Assembly (NCBI GenBank): GCA_944322565.1 | Contig: CALUPG010000003.1 | Coordinates: 124,001 to 188,000 of the forward strand | From: an uncultured Bacteroidales bacterium | GTDB taxonomy: Bacteria > Bacteroidota > Bacteroidia > Bacteroidales > UBA932 | Direction: 5' to 3' | DNA: 64,000 nucleotides | Shown: one piece after another, positions 52,015 to 60,653 of the stretch | Numbering within the stretch: the first letter of the stretch is position 1 | Layout of the letters: every line of letters starts with the position of its first letter | The notes under the pieces: model-generated | Told to the model about the DNA's origin: nothing | The model's input: only the letters and a program-made list of their open reading frames with translations | Database searches by the model: none | Made by a program: the position numbers and the translations under genes

Positions 52015-54996
52015 CTACAGACCTGCGACTGCCTTGTTGGATGATCTGTCTATGAATGCGGTGATTTCAGAAGGAGTCTCATAAACACTCACAAATTGGC
52101 CCCCTGCCACACGCGGGAGAGCCTCAATTGCTTCTGCATCAATCGAACCGCTTCCCGTGACCGTATTGACGGCGAGATATCCGATTCCAAGTGAGGTTAT
52201 ATTCTGGAAGAAATGTGTTCCCTGACTTGGCTCAATCTGGTAGCCCGGTATGCCGCATTCTACGATGAGCTTCGCTTCCGAGATTTCCTCCCAGATTACA
52301 GGCACTCCGAGCCACGGATCAGATGACCCCCATCGTCCCGGCCCCACAAGCATATAGGACTTGCCGTCTTTCTTCATTGCCGCATTGAATCCAGCAATTT
52401 CAGCCTTCATGTCACGGGTTCTGGCACTGTCGAACTTGTCCGGACTTATGTACATTATATACCTCATTCCCGGGATATGACCTGAGCCGAGAGCTCTGGA
52501 AGATGAAACAAGAACAGTTCCGAGCCCGGAAGCAACTTCATCGACATCGGTTTCCTTGTCATCAAGATATTCACTTACCGGTCTTATCTGCAATAATTTC
52601 AGAACACAGGCGCTGCCTCCCGACTCCGGAATGACATCTGCGGCAAACTCCATCTCAACATCGCTCATAAGTTCATTCTTGCAGATTGCGAGCAGATCAG
52701 ATATGACTTTGGCAAGAGGGAAGCGTCCGTATTTGAGTATGGAGTCAAAGGATATCACCCTCGGTCCCGGAACAGCTGCACCGGGAACCATCCTGTTGTC
52801 GGCGGCACTGAAAGTGGATGCCACGAGTTCCGGATAAGGATAGGACCTGAGGATTTCCGCGACAGGTTCATGGGCAAGATTGATTCCGTCGTTTCTTGAA
52901 ATTTTGAACGCCCCGGGCCTCAGGTCAAGCGCATACATCATCTTCTGGGTATCACGCATGGCCAGTTTCGGGTCTGAAAGCTGAAGAATCTTTTTCGGAT
53001 ACTTCGGACTGAACCTGAGGGTACCGCCTCCGTCTACTACAGTCTTGCCGAGACCGAAGGCGAGATTCACAATCCCGTCCTCAGGCTTCTCGTTTCCTAT
53101 CGGATAGAAATTCACTGACCTTGCTACCCCGGACAGCATCGGATAGTAGAGCCCGTTGTGTTCAGTCCCGCATATACTTTGTATGACTACGGCCATCTTC
53201 TCTTCACTCAAGAGGTTGCCGGTCGTATGAATATATGTTCTGCTGCCGTTGAAGAATACTGAGGCATAGACGCTCTTGATGGCCTTGCCGAGCATGCGCA
53301 GCATCTGGTCCATATTCTCCGTAAGGGGCACCATATATGTGGAATATACTCCTGCAAAAGGCTGATAGTTGCTGTCCTCAAGCTTGGAACTGGATCTCAC
53401 TGCAAGGGGACTCCTGACTGTAGAGACAAAAACCTTAAGCTCATCGACGAGCTGCTCCGGGAGGCGGGAAGCGACAAATTCCGAGAGTATTTCATCATCC
53501 GAGATATCTGAATCAATCACGTATTGGAGTCCGTTTTCAAGGACAAACTGATCGAAATAGTCTGTGGCGATGACTATCGTTCTCGGTATGGAGACTTTTA
53601 TTCCGGGATATTTGTCTGTAAGGTGATACTTGAGAATCAGACTGTTGAGAAATCCGAGCCCTCTTGCCTTCCCGCCCAGAGAACCTTCCCCGACTCTGGA
53701 GAACCAGATGTATTTCTCATATGTGTCCTTGTCAAAATGCGCTATGACTCCTCTTCCCGTCAGCGCATGATAGTCATGGATTTCCTGAGTCACATAAGCC
53801 CTGAGTTCCTCTGTGCTGGCAAAATGGCTGTCCTGGACCTTACGGAAGCGGTTCGCCAGTGTGAAGAGTCCTCTGGCAAAGAACCATTTCGACAACATGT
53901 TCCTCGATGTGTTGTGAAGCAGCACTTCATCCGGAATCTCCCTGATGCAGTGCTCAAGATCCTTTAGATTGGAGGCCCTGCCGTATTCAACCCTGTTTTT
54001 GTCCCTGAATACAAAGTCCCCGAATGCAAACTCCTCTTTCATGTATTCGGAGAGCTGAAGCATGAGTGTCTTTGAATATTTCCTCAGGAAGCCGACGCCA
54101 AGCTCATTGGCCACCTTCTCCATGCTTTCCTGGGATGACTGGAGCAGCACGGGCATGTAAGGGTCGTCTGCCTTGATCATTCTCACGAGATCCACTCCGG
54201 CATCCGTCTTCTCAGTATCAGGAGGATCGTTCCGGTGAAGCACGAAGCCCACATCTGAAATCACACCGAGAATATTCCGCTTGTACTTCCGGTAGAGAGC
54301 ATCGGCATCCTCATAATTTGTCGCGAGAAGAATCTTAGGTCGGGACCGCTTGCGAGCCTTTTTCTGCTGGTCATTAAGAGTCTCCTTCAGAAATTCCGCA
54401 CTCTGCAGCAGCACCATCCGGTACAGTTCCGGAAGATAAGTCGAATAGTATCTTACCGAGTCTTCCACCAGCAGAATTGCCTGTACCCCGATTCCGAGTA
54501 TGTCAACCTCTGCATTCTTCTGGTCTTCGAAAAGCTTGATTATAGCGACAATCAGGTCTGTGTTCCCGTGCCAGCTGAATATCATGTCAACGGATGAAGT
54601 ATCCTGGAAAGACAGCCGCCGGTATATCTCCTTTGAAAAATGCGTCAGCAGCACAAAAGGGACATCATGGCCAAGAGTCTTGAGATAGTCCGCAAAAGCG
54701 AACACATCCTTGTCTCCGACATTGTACATGCAGATGACCATATCTATGCCCGGATCCCTGTCAATGATATTTCTGGCTTCGGATGCGGTCGTCGCCCAGA
54801 CGAACTGGGGCGGATTAGTCAGGTTGAGCTCGATGTATTCTCTGTATATCTGCACATCAATCTGTCCGTCTTCTTCAAGTATGAAGGCGTCATAATGACT
54901 GCATATCATCAGTATTTTCCTGATTCTGAACTTAATCAGCGACTCATAGTCGGTATGTTCCAGTTCCTTGAGATTGACAGGTTCGACTGTGTTCAT
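52015..54996 (-). CDS. Receiver-domain protein with PEP-synthase-like pyruvate/PEP-binding domain
   Basis: 993 aa from ATG 54996; an upstream in-frame ATG at 55053 lies inside a palindrome in the leader. Residues about 25-160 are a receiver-like domain without the usual phospho-acceptor Asp (VICMYNVGD). Residues about 168-325 form a second receiver with acidic VEDS (near 179), acceptor ISDVGF (Asp near 248), LLQSSQ and FLRKYSK, split by a basic linker. From about 430 comes a PPDK_N/PEP-synthase domain: GSLGGKARGLGFLN, AVRSSSKLEDS, AFGLGKTVVDGG and GPGRWGSSDP. No phosphohistidine swivelling domain or PEP-binding barrel was recognised, so it is unlikely to be a complete PEP synthase. It may couple a two-component signal to an ATP-grasp-like activity. 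Confidence 0.8.
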   Translation of the reverse strand: MNTVEPVNLKELEHTDYESLIKFRIRKILMICSHYDAFILEEDGQIDVQIYREYIELNLTNPPQFVWATTASEARNIIDRDPGIDMVICMYNVGDKDVFAFADYLKTLGHDVPFVLLTHFSKEIYRRLSFQDTSSVDMIFSWHGNTDLIVAIIKLFEDQKNAEVDILGIGVQAILLVEDSVRYYSTYLPELYRMVLLQSAEFLKETLNDQQKKARKRSRPKILLATNYEDADALYRKYKRNILGVISDVGFVLHRNDPPDTEKTDAGVDLVRMIKADDPYMPVLLQSSQESMEKVANELGVGFLRKYSKTLMLQLSEYMKEEFAFGDFVFRDKNRVEYGRASNLKDLEHCIREIPDEVLLHNTSRNMLSKWFFARGLFTLANRFRKVQDSHFASTEELRAYVTQEIHDYHALTGRGVIAHFDKDTYEKYIWFSRVGEGSLGGKARGLGFLNSLILKYHLTDKYPGIKVSIPRTIVIATDYFDQFVLENGLQYVIDSDISDDEILSEFVASRLPEQLVDELKVFVSTVRSPLAVRSSSKLEDSNYQPFAGVYSTYMVPLTENMDQMLRMLGKAIKSVYASVFFNGSRTYIHTTGNLLSEEKMAVVIQSICGTEHNGLYYPMLSGVARSVNFYPIGNEKPEDGIVNLAFGLGKTVVDGGGTLRFSPKYPKKILQLSDPKLAMRDTQKMMYALDLRPGAFKISRNDGINLAHEPVAEILRSYPYPELVASTFSAADNRMVPGAAVPGPRVISFDSILKYGRFPLAKVISDLLAICKNELMSDVEMEFAADVIPESGGSACVLKLLQIRPVSEYLDDKETDVDEVASGLGTVLVSSSRALGSGHIPGMRYIMYISPDKFDSARTRDMKAEIAGFNAAMKKDGKSYMLVGPGRWGSSDPWLGVPVIWEEISEAKLIVECGIPGYQIEPSQGTHFFQNITSLGIGYLAVNTVTGSGSIDAEAIEALPRVAGGQFVSVYETPSEITAFIDRSSNKAVAGL

Positions 54997-55031
54997 TTCA
55001 ATTGCTTTCTGCTGTCTGTATCTCCGCCGTG

Positions 55032-55053
55032 ATGCGTCATTATCATGACGCAT
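55032..55053. promoter_or_regulatory. Palindrome in the leader of the receiver/PEP-domain gene
   Basis: Perfect 9-bp arms ATGCGTCAT (55032-55040) and ATGACGCAT (55045-55053) with 4-bp spacer, between the promoter at 55082-55112 and the start codon at 54996. Could be an operator just downstream of the transcription start, or a leader hairpin. Confidence 0.55.
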
Positions 55054-55081
55054 GAGACGACAGAATGTAATATGAATTTTA

Positions 55082-55112
55082 CAAAATTAGCGTTTATGGG
55101 ATATTTTGTCAA
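55082..55112 (-). promoter_or_regulatory. Promoter of the receiver/PEP-domain gene
   Basis: Minus-strand TTG (55110-55112), 20 bases, then TAATTTTG (55082-55089). Start site near 55075, leader about 80 nt containing the palindrome. Confidence 0.65.
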
Positions 55113-55249
55113 GACTTCAAAGAATAAACATAATGTTTCTGTGCAAATCTAACATGTTTTTTTATGGAGATTCCTGCGAACAAGTATGCCGACAAATTAT
55201 TGCACCGCAGACGAAATTTTTTGTATCTATGCCCGATACCCCAAGAGTG

Positions 55250-55280
55250 TTGCAAATGGCGTAAATTAATTCTATATTTG
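55250..55280 (+). promoter_or_regulatory. Strong promoter of the structured RNA
   Basis: TTG (55250-55252), exactly 20 bases, then TATATTTG followed by C (55273-55280). This is a full consensus match. The start would be near 55287. Confidence 0.72.
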
Positions 55281-55286
55281 CAAAGA

Positions 55287-55505
55287 ATCGGCAACAGCCG
55301 GTTATAAATATTGGTAAAGTGTTACGCTTTATCCTTGAATAGGAATCTGGAAAATTTCGTTTTGACCAAGGAGAGCAGCACTCGTCACCTTGTTATGATA
55401 TGATGCACAACATCATACTCTTACGGGTGTGGGGTATTGTTTATTTGGTCAAAGGTATTCCAGAACCTCTATTCAGATAAACGTAAAAGCTCCACACTTT
55501 TTTTG
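55287..55505 (+). ncRNA. Structured non-coding RNA, 6S-RNA-like (Bacteroidales-1 style)
   Basis: No open frame of note fills this region. The two sides pair over a long distance with small internal loops: AAAGTG (55316) with CACTTT (55495), TTACG (55322) with CGTAA (55482), TTTAT (55328) with ATAAA (55477), TGAATAG (55336) with CTATTCA (55469), TCTGGAA (55346) with TTCCAGA (55458), and TTTGACC (55361) with GGTCAAA (55447). An apical part includes ATGATG/CATCAT. A run of seven T (55498-55504) follows the closing stem, as at a terminator. Length (about 218 nt), the rod shape with bulges and the strong promoter resemble 6S RNA, which binds RNA polymerase. The identity as 6S is inferred; the fold itself is directly visible. 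Confidence 0.68.
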
Positions 55506-55550
55506 TGCATTTGTCTCATCGGGGCTTGGGGACAACAAAATTATTTCGCT

Positions 55551-56222
55551 ATGAAAAAATTAATTTTCATTACCTTGTCCATGTTTCTCATTTACCCTCC
55601 GGCGTATTCCCAGGATGTGGACCAAATCATGAAGGACAGAAAAGAAATTGCCAGAATGACAAAGTCTGAATTGGATGCCCGCGCCAGCAAATCAGCCAGA
55701 AAAGAAGCAAAGAAATACGAAAGGGATGGCTGGCAAGTTGCTCCGGGACAATTGCCTCTCGAAAGACAACTTGACCGCACATACAGAATGCAGTATGAAT
55801 TAGATGATAACTTCCTGCCTAAATATATATTGAGTGAGGCGATGTCTATCGGGGAAACATACGATGCCGCCAAACTTCAGGCGATGGAACTTGCCAAACT
55901 GAATCTTGCCGGGCAGATGCAGAGTCAGATTGTCGCTTTGGTTGAGAATGAGGTCAGAAACAGTCAGTTGCCACAAGAAGACGCAGTTTCTGCAACTCAG
56001 ACCATAATGGGCAGCAGAAACGAGATTGCACAGAGCATAGGACGCGTCATCACTGTCGTCGAATGCTATAGAGTCAAGTCCGGCAAGAATAAGGAAGTTC
56101 GTGTTCAGATTGCATGCCCATCAGATATGGCCATGCAAAGTGCAAAGAGCGCCATAAGGGAAGAACTTCAGAGAGATGGAGAAAGGCTTTCTGAAAAACT
56201 CGATTCAATGCTTGGTCTGTAA
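55551..56222 (+). CDS. Exported LPP20-like protein of unknown function
   Basis: 223 aa from ATG 55551. Signal peptide MKKLIFITLSMFLIYPPAYS ends before QDVDQ. The mature part is Lys/Ala/Arg-rich at first (RKEIARMTKSELDARASKSARK), then carries a helix-strand module (ETYDAAKLQAMELAKLNLAGQMQSQ, SIGRVITVVECYRV, EVRVQIACPS) like LPP20-type proteins, where repeated Ala-Arg/Lys helices pack on a sheet. It starts about 46 bp after the structured RNA and is followed 12 bp later by the DUF4384 gene, so it leads a four-gene run of exported proteins. No catalytic residues were recognised. Confidence 0.72.
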   Translation: MKKLIFITLSMFLIYPPAYSQDVDQIMKDRKEIARMTKSELDARASKSARKEAKKYERDGWQVAPGQLPLERQLDRTYRMQYELDDNFLPKYILSEAMSIGETYDAAKLQAMELAKLNLAGQMQSQIVALVENEVRNSQLPQEDAVSATQTIMGSRNEIAQSIGRVITVVECYRVKSGKNKEVRVQIACPSDMAMQSAKSAIREELQRDGERLSEKLDSMLGL

Positions 56223-56234
56223 GTCAATCTTGAG

Positions 56235-57116
56235 ATGAAAGCCTATTTCCGAATAGCAGTCTGCATCTGTCTCCTTTTTACGGAAGATCTGGTCCATGCA
56301 CAAAGAATAATACAGGTACATGGAGAATATACTTACATAGCACCCGGCAATGAATCTCTGGATCAGGCGAAAGCAACTGCACTTGAAAGAGCCAAAATCA
56401 GCATACTTGCAGATGCTTTCGGCACAGTCATTGGTGCTACGTCCACAATTGCCGTTGCGGCAGAAAACGGAGTTTCAGATATCAGTCAATTTTCTCTTGG
56501 AGAAAGTTCCGTAAAAGGAGAATGGATAGAGACTATAGGAGAACCTGAATATCAGATACAGTATTCAGACATCGGGCTTGTCATAAAGGTGATTGTCAGA
56601 GGAAAAGCAAGACGGATTGAGTCCGCTGCGATAGACTTGAATGTCCGGATTCTGCGCAATGGAACGGAAGACAGATACGAATCCTCGGATTTTAAAGACG
56701 GTGACGAACTGTATCTGTCTTTCCGTTCTCCTGTTTCAGGTTATCTATGCATTTACCTCTTTGATGGCGCAGAAAATGTATGGTGCCTGCTTCCTTACAG
56801 GCAACAGGCCGGAGGAATTTTCAAAGTTAAGTCCGGGGAACGCTATGTCCTCTTCTGTTCAGATGAGACCATGGGACTGTCATCGTCTGACGAGGTGGAT
56901 GAATATGTCATGACATGCTCCGGACAAAGAGAACTTAACAGAATCTATACTATTTTCTCCCCAAATGAGTTTTACAAAGCCAACGACGAACATCTGGACG
57001 ACTTGCTGCCGAGGAGTCTGAAATTTGAAGATTTCATGAAATGGCTTTCATCCTGCAGGAGTCGGGACAGCAAGATGTGCGTCGTAACCAACGATATAAC
57101 CATAAGCAAGAAATGA
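56235..57116 (+). CDS. Exported protein with FlgT/LPP20-like N-terminus and DUF4384 domain
   Basis: 293 aa with a signal peptide ending near LVHAQR. Residues about 25-125 resemble the FlgT/LPP20 module (LDQAKATALERAKISILADAFG). Residues about 130-280 match DUF4384: FKDGDELYLSFRSPVSGYLCIYLFDG, VWCLLPY, FKVKSGERYVLF. In other bacteria DUF4384 is often joined to caspase-fold (peptidase C14) proteins, and a caspase-fold protein is encoded two genes downstream here. That makes a functional link plausible. DUF4384 has no known activity. The C-terminal tail has two Cys (SSCRSRDSKMC). Gaps to its neighbours are 12 and 4-16 bp. Confidence 0.78.
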   Translation: MKAYFRIAVCICLLFTEDLVHAQRIIQVHGEYTYIAPGNESLDQAKATALERAKISILADAFGTVIGATSTIAVAAENGVSDISQFSLGESSVKGEWIETIGEPEYQIQYSDIGLVIKVIVRGKARRIESAAIDLNVRILRNGTEDRYESSDFKDGDELYLSFRSPVSGYLCIYLFDGAENVWCLLPYRQQAGGIFKVKSGERYVLFCSDETMGLSSSDEVDEYVMTCSGQRELNRIYTIFSPNEFYKANDEHLDDLLPRSLKFEDFMKWLSSCRSRDSKMCVVTNDITISKK

Positions 57117-57132
57117 TTTAATGAACTGCATC

Positions 57133-57885
57133 ATGAAAAAATTCTGCATTATTTTATCAATGCTGCTTTTCAGCATTGCAATGTCTGCCCAAGAACCACA
57201 GGTGGTTATCCTCAATGACGGAACTGTCATCAAAGGCAATATAGAACAGCTGCCTGACGGAGGAGCAAGGGTCACGAATGAGTATGGAGACACCTTTGAA
57301 TATACTTCTGAAGAAATCAGATATATTGGCAAGGAATTGAGCAGGCGGCGACTGCAAAAACTGCAGGCAATATCATCTGATTCTCAAGCAAGTCAACCTG
57401 CAAAAAGACAATATTTTGATTCGATGAGAGGATACAGATTGTTTCTGGAGGGAGGAATTGGAATCGGGGGATATACATCATATTCTTCATATACCACTTC
57501 ATATGGCAATTCATATTCCAGTTATGATGAGTCATATTCCGTAGTATCTCCGTTGTTTACGGTTGATGTTATAAACGGATATAGTTTTTCACAATACATA
57601 TATGTCGGAGGCGGTATCGGACTCAGCTATTCAAGTTCACTGTTTATTCCAATTTACGCCCACGCCCGTTCCGTATTTCTCAAGACAAGAGTCTCTCCTT
57701 TTGCATATCTCAGCATAGGAGGAGCTATTGATTGTCTGGATACGGCATATTCGGGACTATATTTTGATACTGGAGTAGGAATCCTTATACGAAGCTCGAA
57801 AAAACACGAATATTGGATAAGTATCAGTGGTGGAACAGAATCCTATTGGGCCGGGACCCGCTTAAAATTCTCATATGCATTTTAA
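57133..57885 (+). CDS. Exported small beta-barrel-like protein with Tyr/Ser-rich loop
   Basis: 250 aa from ATG 57133 (ATG 57121 is possible); signal peptide MKKFCIILSMLLFSIAMSAQ. Residues about 25-60 form a small beta-sandwich (VVILNDGTVIKGNIEQLPDG, EYTSEEIRYIG) seen in Bacteroidota outer-membrane proteins. Then comes a Tyr/Ser loop (SYSSYTTSYGNSYSSYDES) at about 115-135, encoded by repeated TCATAT-like units. The last 120 residues have alternating strands with Gly and aromatics (YVGGGIGLSYSSS, YLSIGGAI, TRLKFSYAF), like an OMP_b-brl barrel with terminal Phe. It probably sits in the outer membrane and lies directly before the caspase-fold gene. Function unknown. Confidence 0.68.
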   Translation: MKKFCIILSMLLFSIAMSAQEPQVVILNDGTVIKGNIEQLPDGGARVTNEYGDTFEYTSEEIRYIGKELSRRRLQKLQAISSDSQASQPAKRQYFDSMRGYRLFLEGGIGIGGYTSYSSYTTSYGNSYSSYDESYSVVSPLFTVDVINGYSFSQYIYVGGGIGLSYSSSLFIPIYAHARSVFLKTRVSPFAYLSIGGAIDCLDTAYSGLYFDTGVGILIRSSKKHEYWISISGGTESYWAGTRLKFSYAF

Positions 57886-57929
57886 TTTACATATTAATGA
57901 ATTGCGATAGTAATCATTGAAATATAATT

Positions 57930-59831
57930 ATGAGAAAAGGTATCTTAACATTTGCCTGCTGCATTATAGGTATATTTTGCTGTCAGGAAGAATCGCATAC
58001 ACAAGAGTATTTCCCTAAAAAAGATGAATCGGGGAAATATGGATACAAGGCCGGCGACATCTGGATAATCAAGCCTCAATTTGAGCAGGCAGGAGCGTTT
58101 TCGGACGGTCTGGCCCCGGTCGTCATCAATGATAAATGTGGATATATCGGGAAAGACGGCACTCTGGTTATTCCGTATAGATTTGAGTCTGCAGGCATAT
58201 TTAAGGACGGGTTGGCAGCTGTACAGCTTAACGGGAAATATGGATATATCGACAATACGGGGAAATCTGTAATCCCTTTCCGGTTTGAAAAAGCAGGGAA
58301 TTTCAATAACGGTCTCGCACCTGTAAAGCTGAACAATAAATACGGATACATAGACAGGTCGGGAAAATCAGTGATACCGTATAGATATGACAAGGCGGAT
58401 CCATTTAACAATTACGGCGTGGCTACCGTAACTATGGACAATAAATATGGTTATATTGACAAGACGGGAAAATGGTATAACTCCACGGCAGAAATATTCA
58501 GAAGTTTTTCCGGATATGCGAGACAATATGTCGAGTCCAAAGTAAATCAGTGGCAGAAAAAAGGAAAATATGAAAAGACTCTGCATTGGCAGCAGCGTGT
58601 GACGGAAGAGTCAAGACAGAAACTGATAGACTCTCTTGTCATAGATGCCAGGACAGAATACATTGCCATCCAGTCAAAAGGAATCAATCCGGAGCAAGTA
58701 CTTGGTGACTATGATGCTGACGGAGAAATTTTCATGGTTCATGACTCAAAGTTCGGAACATTGCTCCTGCCTGTTCCTATTGATGAAGCGGAAGCCTTTG
58801 AAAAAAGTTTCGTCCAATGTATGAGGAATCCTGAATATTTCATTCAAGATGACGGGCTTGCATTGGCTGCCGAGACCTGGACTACTCCTGACGGGAAGAA
58901 ATACAGTTACAGCAATGACAGGTCATTGGAGTTTGCCATGGCTGACATAAAATACAATTTTGATCCTATCAAACTTGATTTTAATGACGATTCCGGCCCT
59001 GTGACAGGTTCACAGCAATTCAGCAGGAAAAGCATATCGATTGGAAAGTCTGATGTGGACATAAATATCCCTGAAAACAGAAAGAAAAATGACAAGACAT
59101 TTGCCGTAATCATCGCAAATGAAAATTATCAGAGGGAATCTTCCGTAAAGTTTGCTCTGAATGACGGCAGTACATTTGCCGAATACTGCAACAAAGCGTT
59201 AGGAATCCCGAAAGAGAACATACACTTGATAAAAGATGCCACACTCAACAATATTATAGCAGAGATAGATTGGGTGACTAAAGTTGCTGATGCATACAGC
59301 GGAGAAGCCGGCATCATATTTTATTATGCCGGACATGGCATTCCTGACGAAAAGACAGGAACTGCATATATTCTTCCTGTCGACGGGTACGGATCAAATA
59401 CGGCTACGGGATACAGGCTGAGTTCTCTTTATGAACAATTGTCTTCAAGCAAAGCCGCAAGTTCAATAGTTTTCCTTGACGCCTGTTTCAGCGGAGTCCA
59501 GAGGACAGGGGACATTCTCGTGGCGGCAAGAGGTATCGCAATCAAGGCAAAAGACGAGAAGCCGACAGGGAATATGATAGTGTTTTCTGCCGCACAAGGA
59601 GACCAGACCGCATATTCTTATGACGAAAAAGGCCATGGAATGTTCACATATTATATGCTTAAGAAACTTCAGGAGAGCGGAGGAGATGTAACATTAGGTG
59701 AACTTGCTGACTTCGTAACTGAAAATGTAAGCAAAAGATCTATCGTAGAGAACTCCAAGTCCCAGACCCCGAACATTTATCCGTCCCCTTCATTGTCAAT
59801 GTCGTGGTCCGAAATGAAACTGGCCAAATGA
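57930..59831 (+). CDS. WG-repeat, caspase-fold (peptidase C14) exported protein
   Basis: 633 aa with an N-terminal hydrophobic signal (two Cys at 17-18, possibly a lipoprotein; otherwise cleaved near residue 25). Residues about 36-183 are WG-type repeats of about 33 aa (KYGYIDNTGKSVIPFRFEKAG, KYGYIDRSGKSVIPYRYDKA). Residues about 195-380 are a conserved linker (SKVNQWQKKGKYEKT). Residues 388-625 are the caspase fold: FAVIIANENY, HLIKDAT, FYYAGHG with catalytic His469 and FLDACFSG with catalytic Cys519, then GNMIVFSAAQGDQ. The dyad is intact, so a cysteine peptidase of the envelope is likely. Its partners are probably the three exported proteins encoded before it (44-bp gap). Substrate unknown. 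Confidence 0.88.
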   Translation: MRKGILTFACCIIGIFCCQEESHTQEYFPKKDESGKYGYKAGDIWIIKPQFEQAGAFSDGLAPVVINDKCGYIGKDGTLVIPYRFESAGIFKDGLAAVQLNGKYGYIDNTGKSVIPFRFEKAGNFNNGLAPVKLNNKYGYIDRSGKSVIPYRYDKADPFNNYGVATVTMDNKYGYIDKTGKWYNSTAEIFRSFSGYARQYVESKVNQWQKKGKYEKTLHWQQRVTEESRQKLIDSLVIDARTEYIAIQSKGINPEQVLGDYDADGEIFMVHDSKFGTLLLPVPIDEAEAFEKSFVQCMRNPEYFIQDDGLALAAETWTTPDGKKYSYSNDRSLEFAMADIKYNFDPIKLDFNDDSGPVTGSQQFSRKSISIGKSDVDINIPENRKKNDKTFAVIIANENYQRESSVKFALNDGSTFAEYCNKALGIPKENIHLIKDATLNNIIAEIDWVTKVADAYSGEAGIIFYYAGHGIPDEKTGTAYILPVDGYGSNTATGYRLSSLYEQLSSSKAASSIVFLDACFSGVQRTGDILVAARGIAIKAKDEKPTGNMIVFSAAQGDQTAYSYDEKGHGMFTYYMLKKLQESGGDVTLGELADFVTENVSKRSIVENSKSQTPNIYPSPSLSMSWSEMKLAK

Positions 59832-59851
59832 TGTAAGACAACAGGCAGGAC

Positions 59852-60610
59852 TTACAGGCATCTCCGGCGGAATTCCGCAACTGCGACAGCTGTGGCGACG
59901 GCGGCATTCAGGGATTCCGAACCGGGGTCGTCTGCCGGATACGGAGGGATGAAGAGACGGTCGGACACGAGTCCGGCGACCTGCGGGGAAATGCCCTCGG
60001 ATTCGTTGCCGATGACTATTATCGAAGGGGCCGAGGTGCCGCAGTCCAGTTGCGTCGCATATATGTTGCTGCCGTCAAGGAAGGTGCCGTATGCCTTTCC
60101 TCCGGCCTTGAGGGCGGCGGAGACGAGCATCGGAATGTCGGTGTAATGGAAATTCACCCTGAAAATCGCGCCCATGGTAGACTGTACGACTTTCGGATTG
60201 AATATGTCCACTGTGCCGCGGGAGGCGAAGACTCCGTCAAGGCCGAACCAGTCGGCGACACGGAGTATGGTGCCGAGATTCCCGGGGTCACGGATGGTGT
60301 CCAGGGCAAGGTAAAGGCCCCGTCCGGAGGCAAACGATGCCGAGATCTGCTGCCGGGAGATGATATCCAGCCCCGACGGCTTTCTGACCGTGGCAAGGAC
60401 GGGGGACGGGGAGGAGAACTGCGATATACGGGACATGGCTTCGTCTCCGATATCTTCTATTCTGTAGATTTTTTCTACAGCAAAAGGGGAGGAGACAGCC
60501 TCCGAGACCATCTTTTCCCCTTCTACGACAAACAATCCGTATTCGTCCCTGAACTTTTTGGCGGACAGGGAGCGGATTTTCTTTATCTCATTGTTTGAAA
60601 TGCCGCTCAT
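59852..60610 (-). CDS. TrmH/SpoU-family RNA methyltransferase
   Basis: 252 aa. An N-terminal substrate-binding domain (EYGLFVVEGEKMVSEAV) precedes the knotted SPOUT domain: DPGNLGTILRVADWFG (motif 1), VIGNESEGIS (motif 2) and SLNAAVATAVAVAEFRR (motif 3). The family 2'-O-methylates tRNA or rRNA ribose using SAM. The exact target cannot be named from sequence. It is 43 bp downstream of the arginine-decarboxylase-like gene on the same strand, so probably cotranscribed. The 3' end is 20 bases from the convergent caspase-fold gene. Confidence 0.92.
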   Translation of the reverse strand: MSGISNNEIKKIRSLSAKKFRDEYGLFVVEGEKMVSEAVSSPFAVEKIYRIEDIGDEAMSRISQFSSPSPVLATVRKPSGLDIISRQQISASFASGRGLYLALDTIRDPGNLGTILRVADWFGLDGVFASRGTVDIFNPKVVQSTMGAIFRVNFHYTDIPMLVSAALKAGGKAYGTFLDGSNIYATQLDCGTSAPSIIVIGNESEGISPQVAGLVSDRLFIPPYPADDPGSESLNAAVATAVAVAEFRRRCL

Positions 60611-60653
60611 TGATTATTGTTTGAGATGCTTCACGGAAGAGAACATGTTCGGG

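Noticed and set aside
55437..55550. A 38-residue N-terminal extension of the LPP20-like protein
   Set aside because: It lies inside the paired 3' half and terminator of the structured RNA, and a normal signal peptide begins at ATG 55551.
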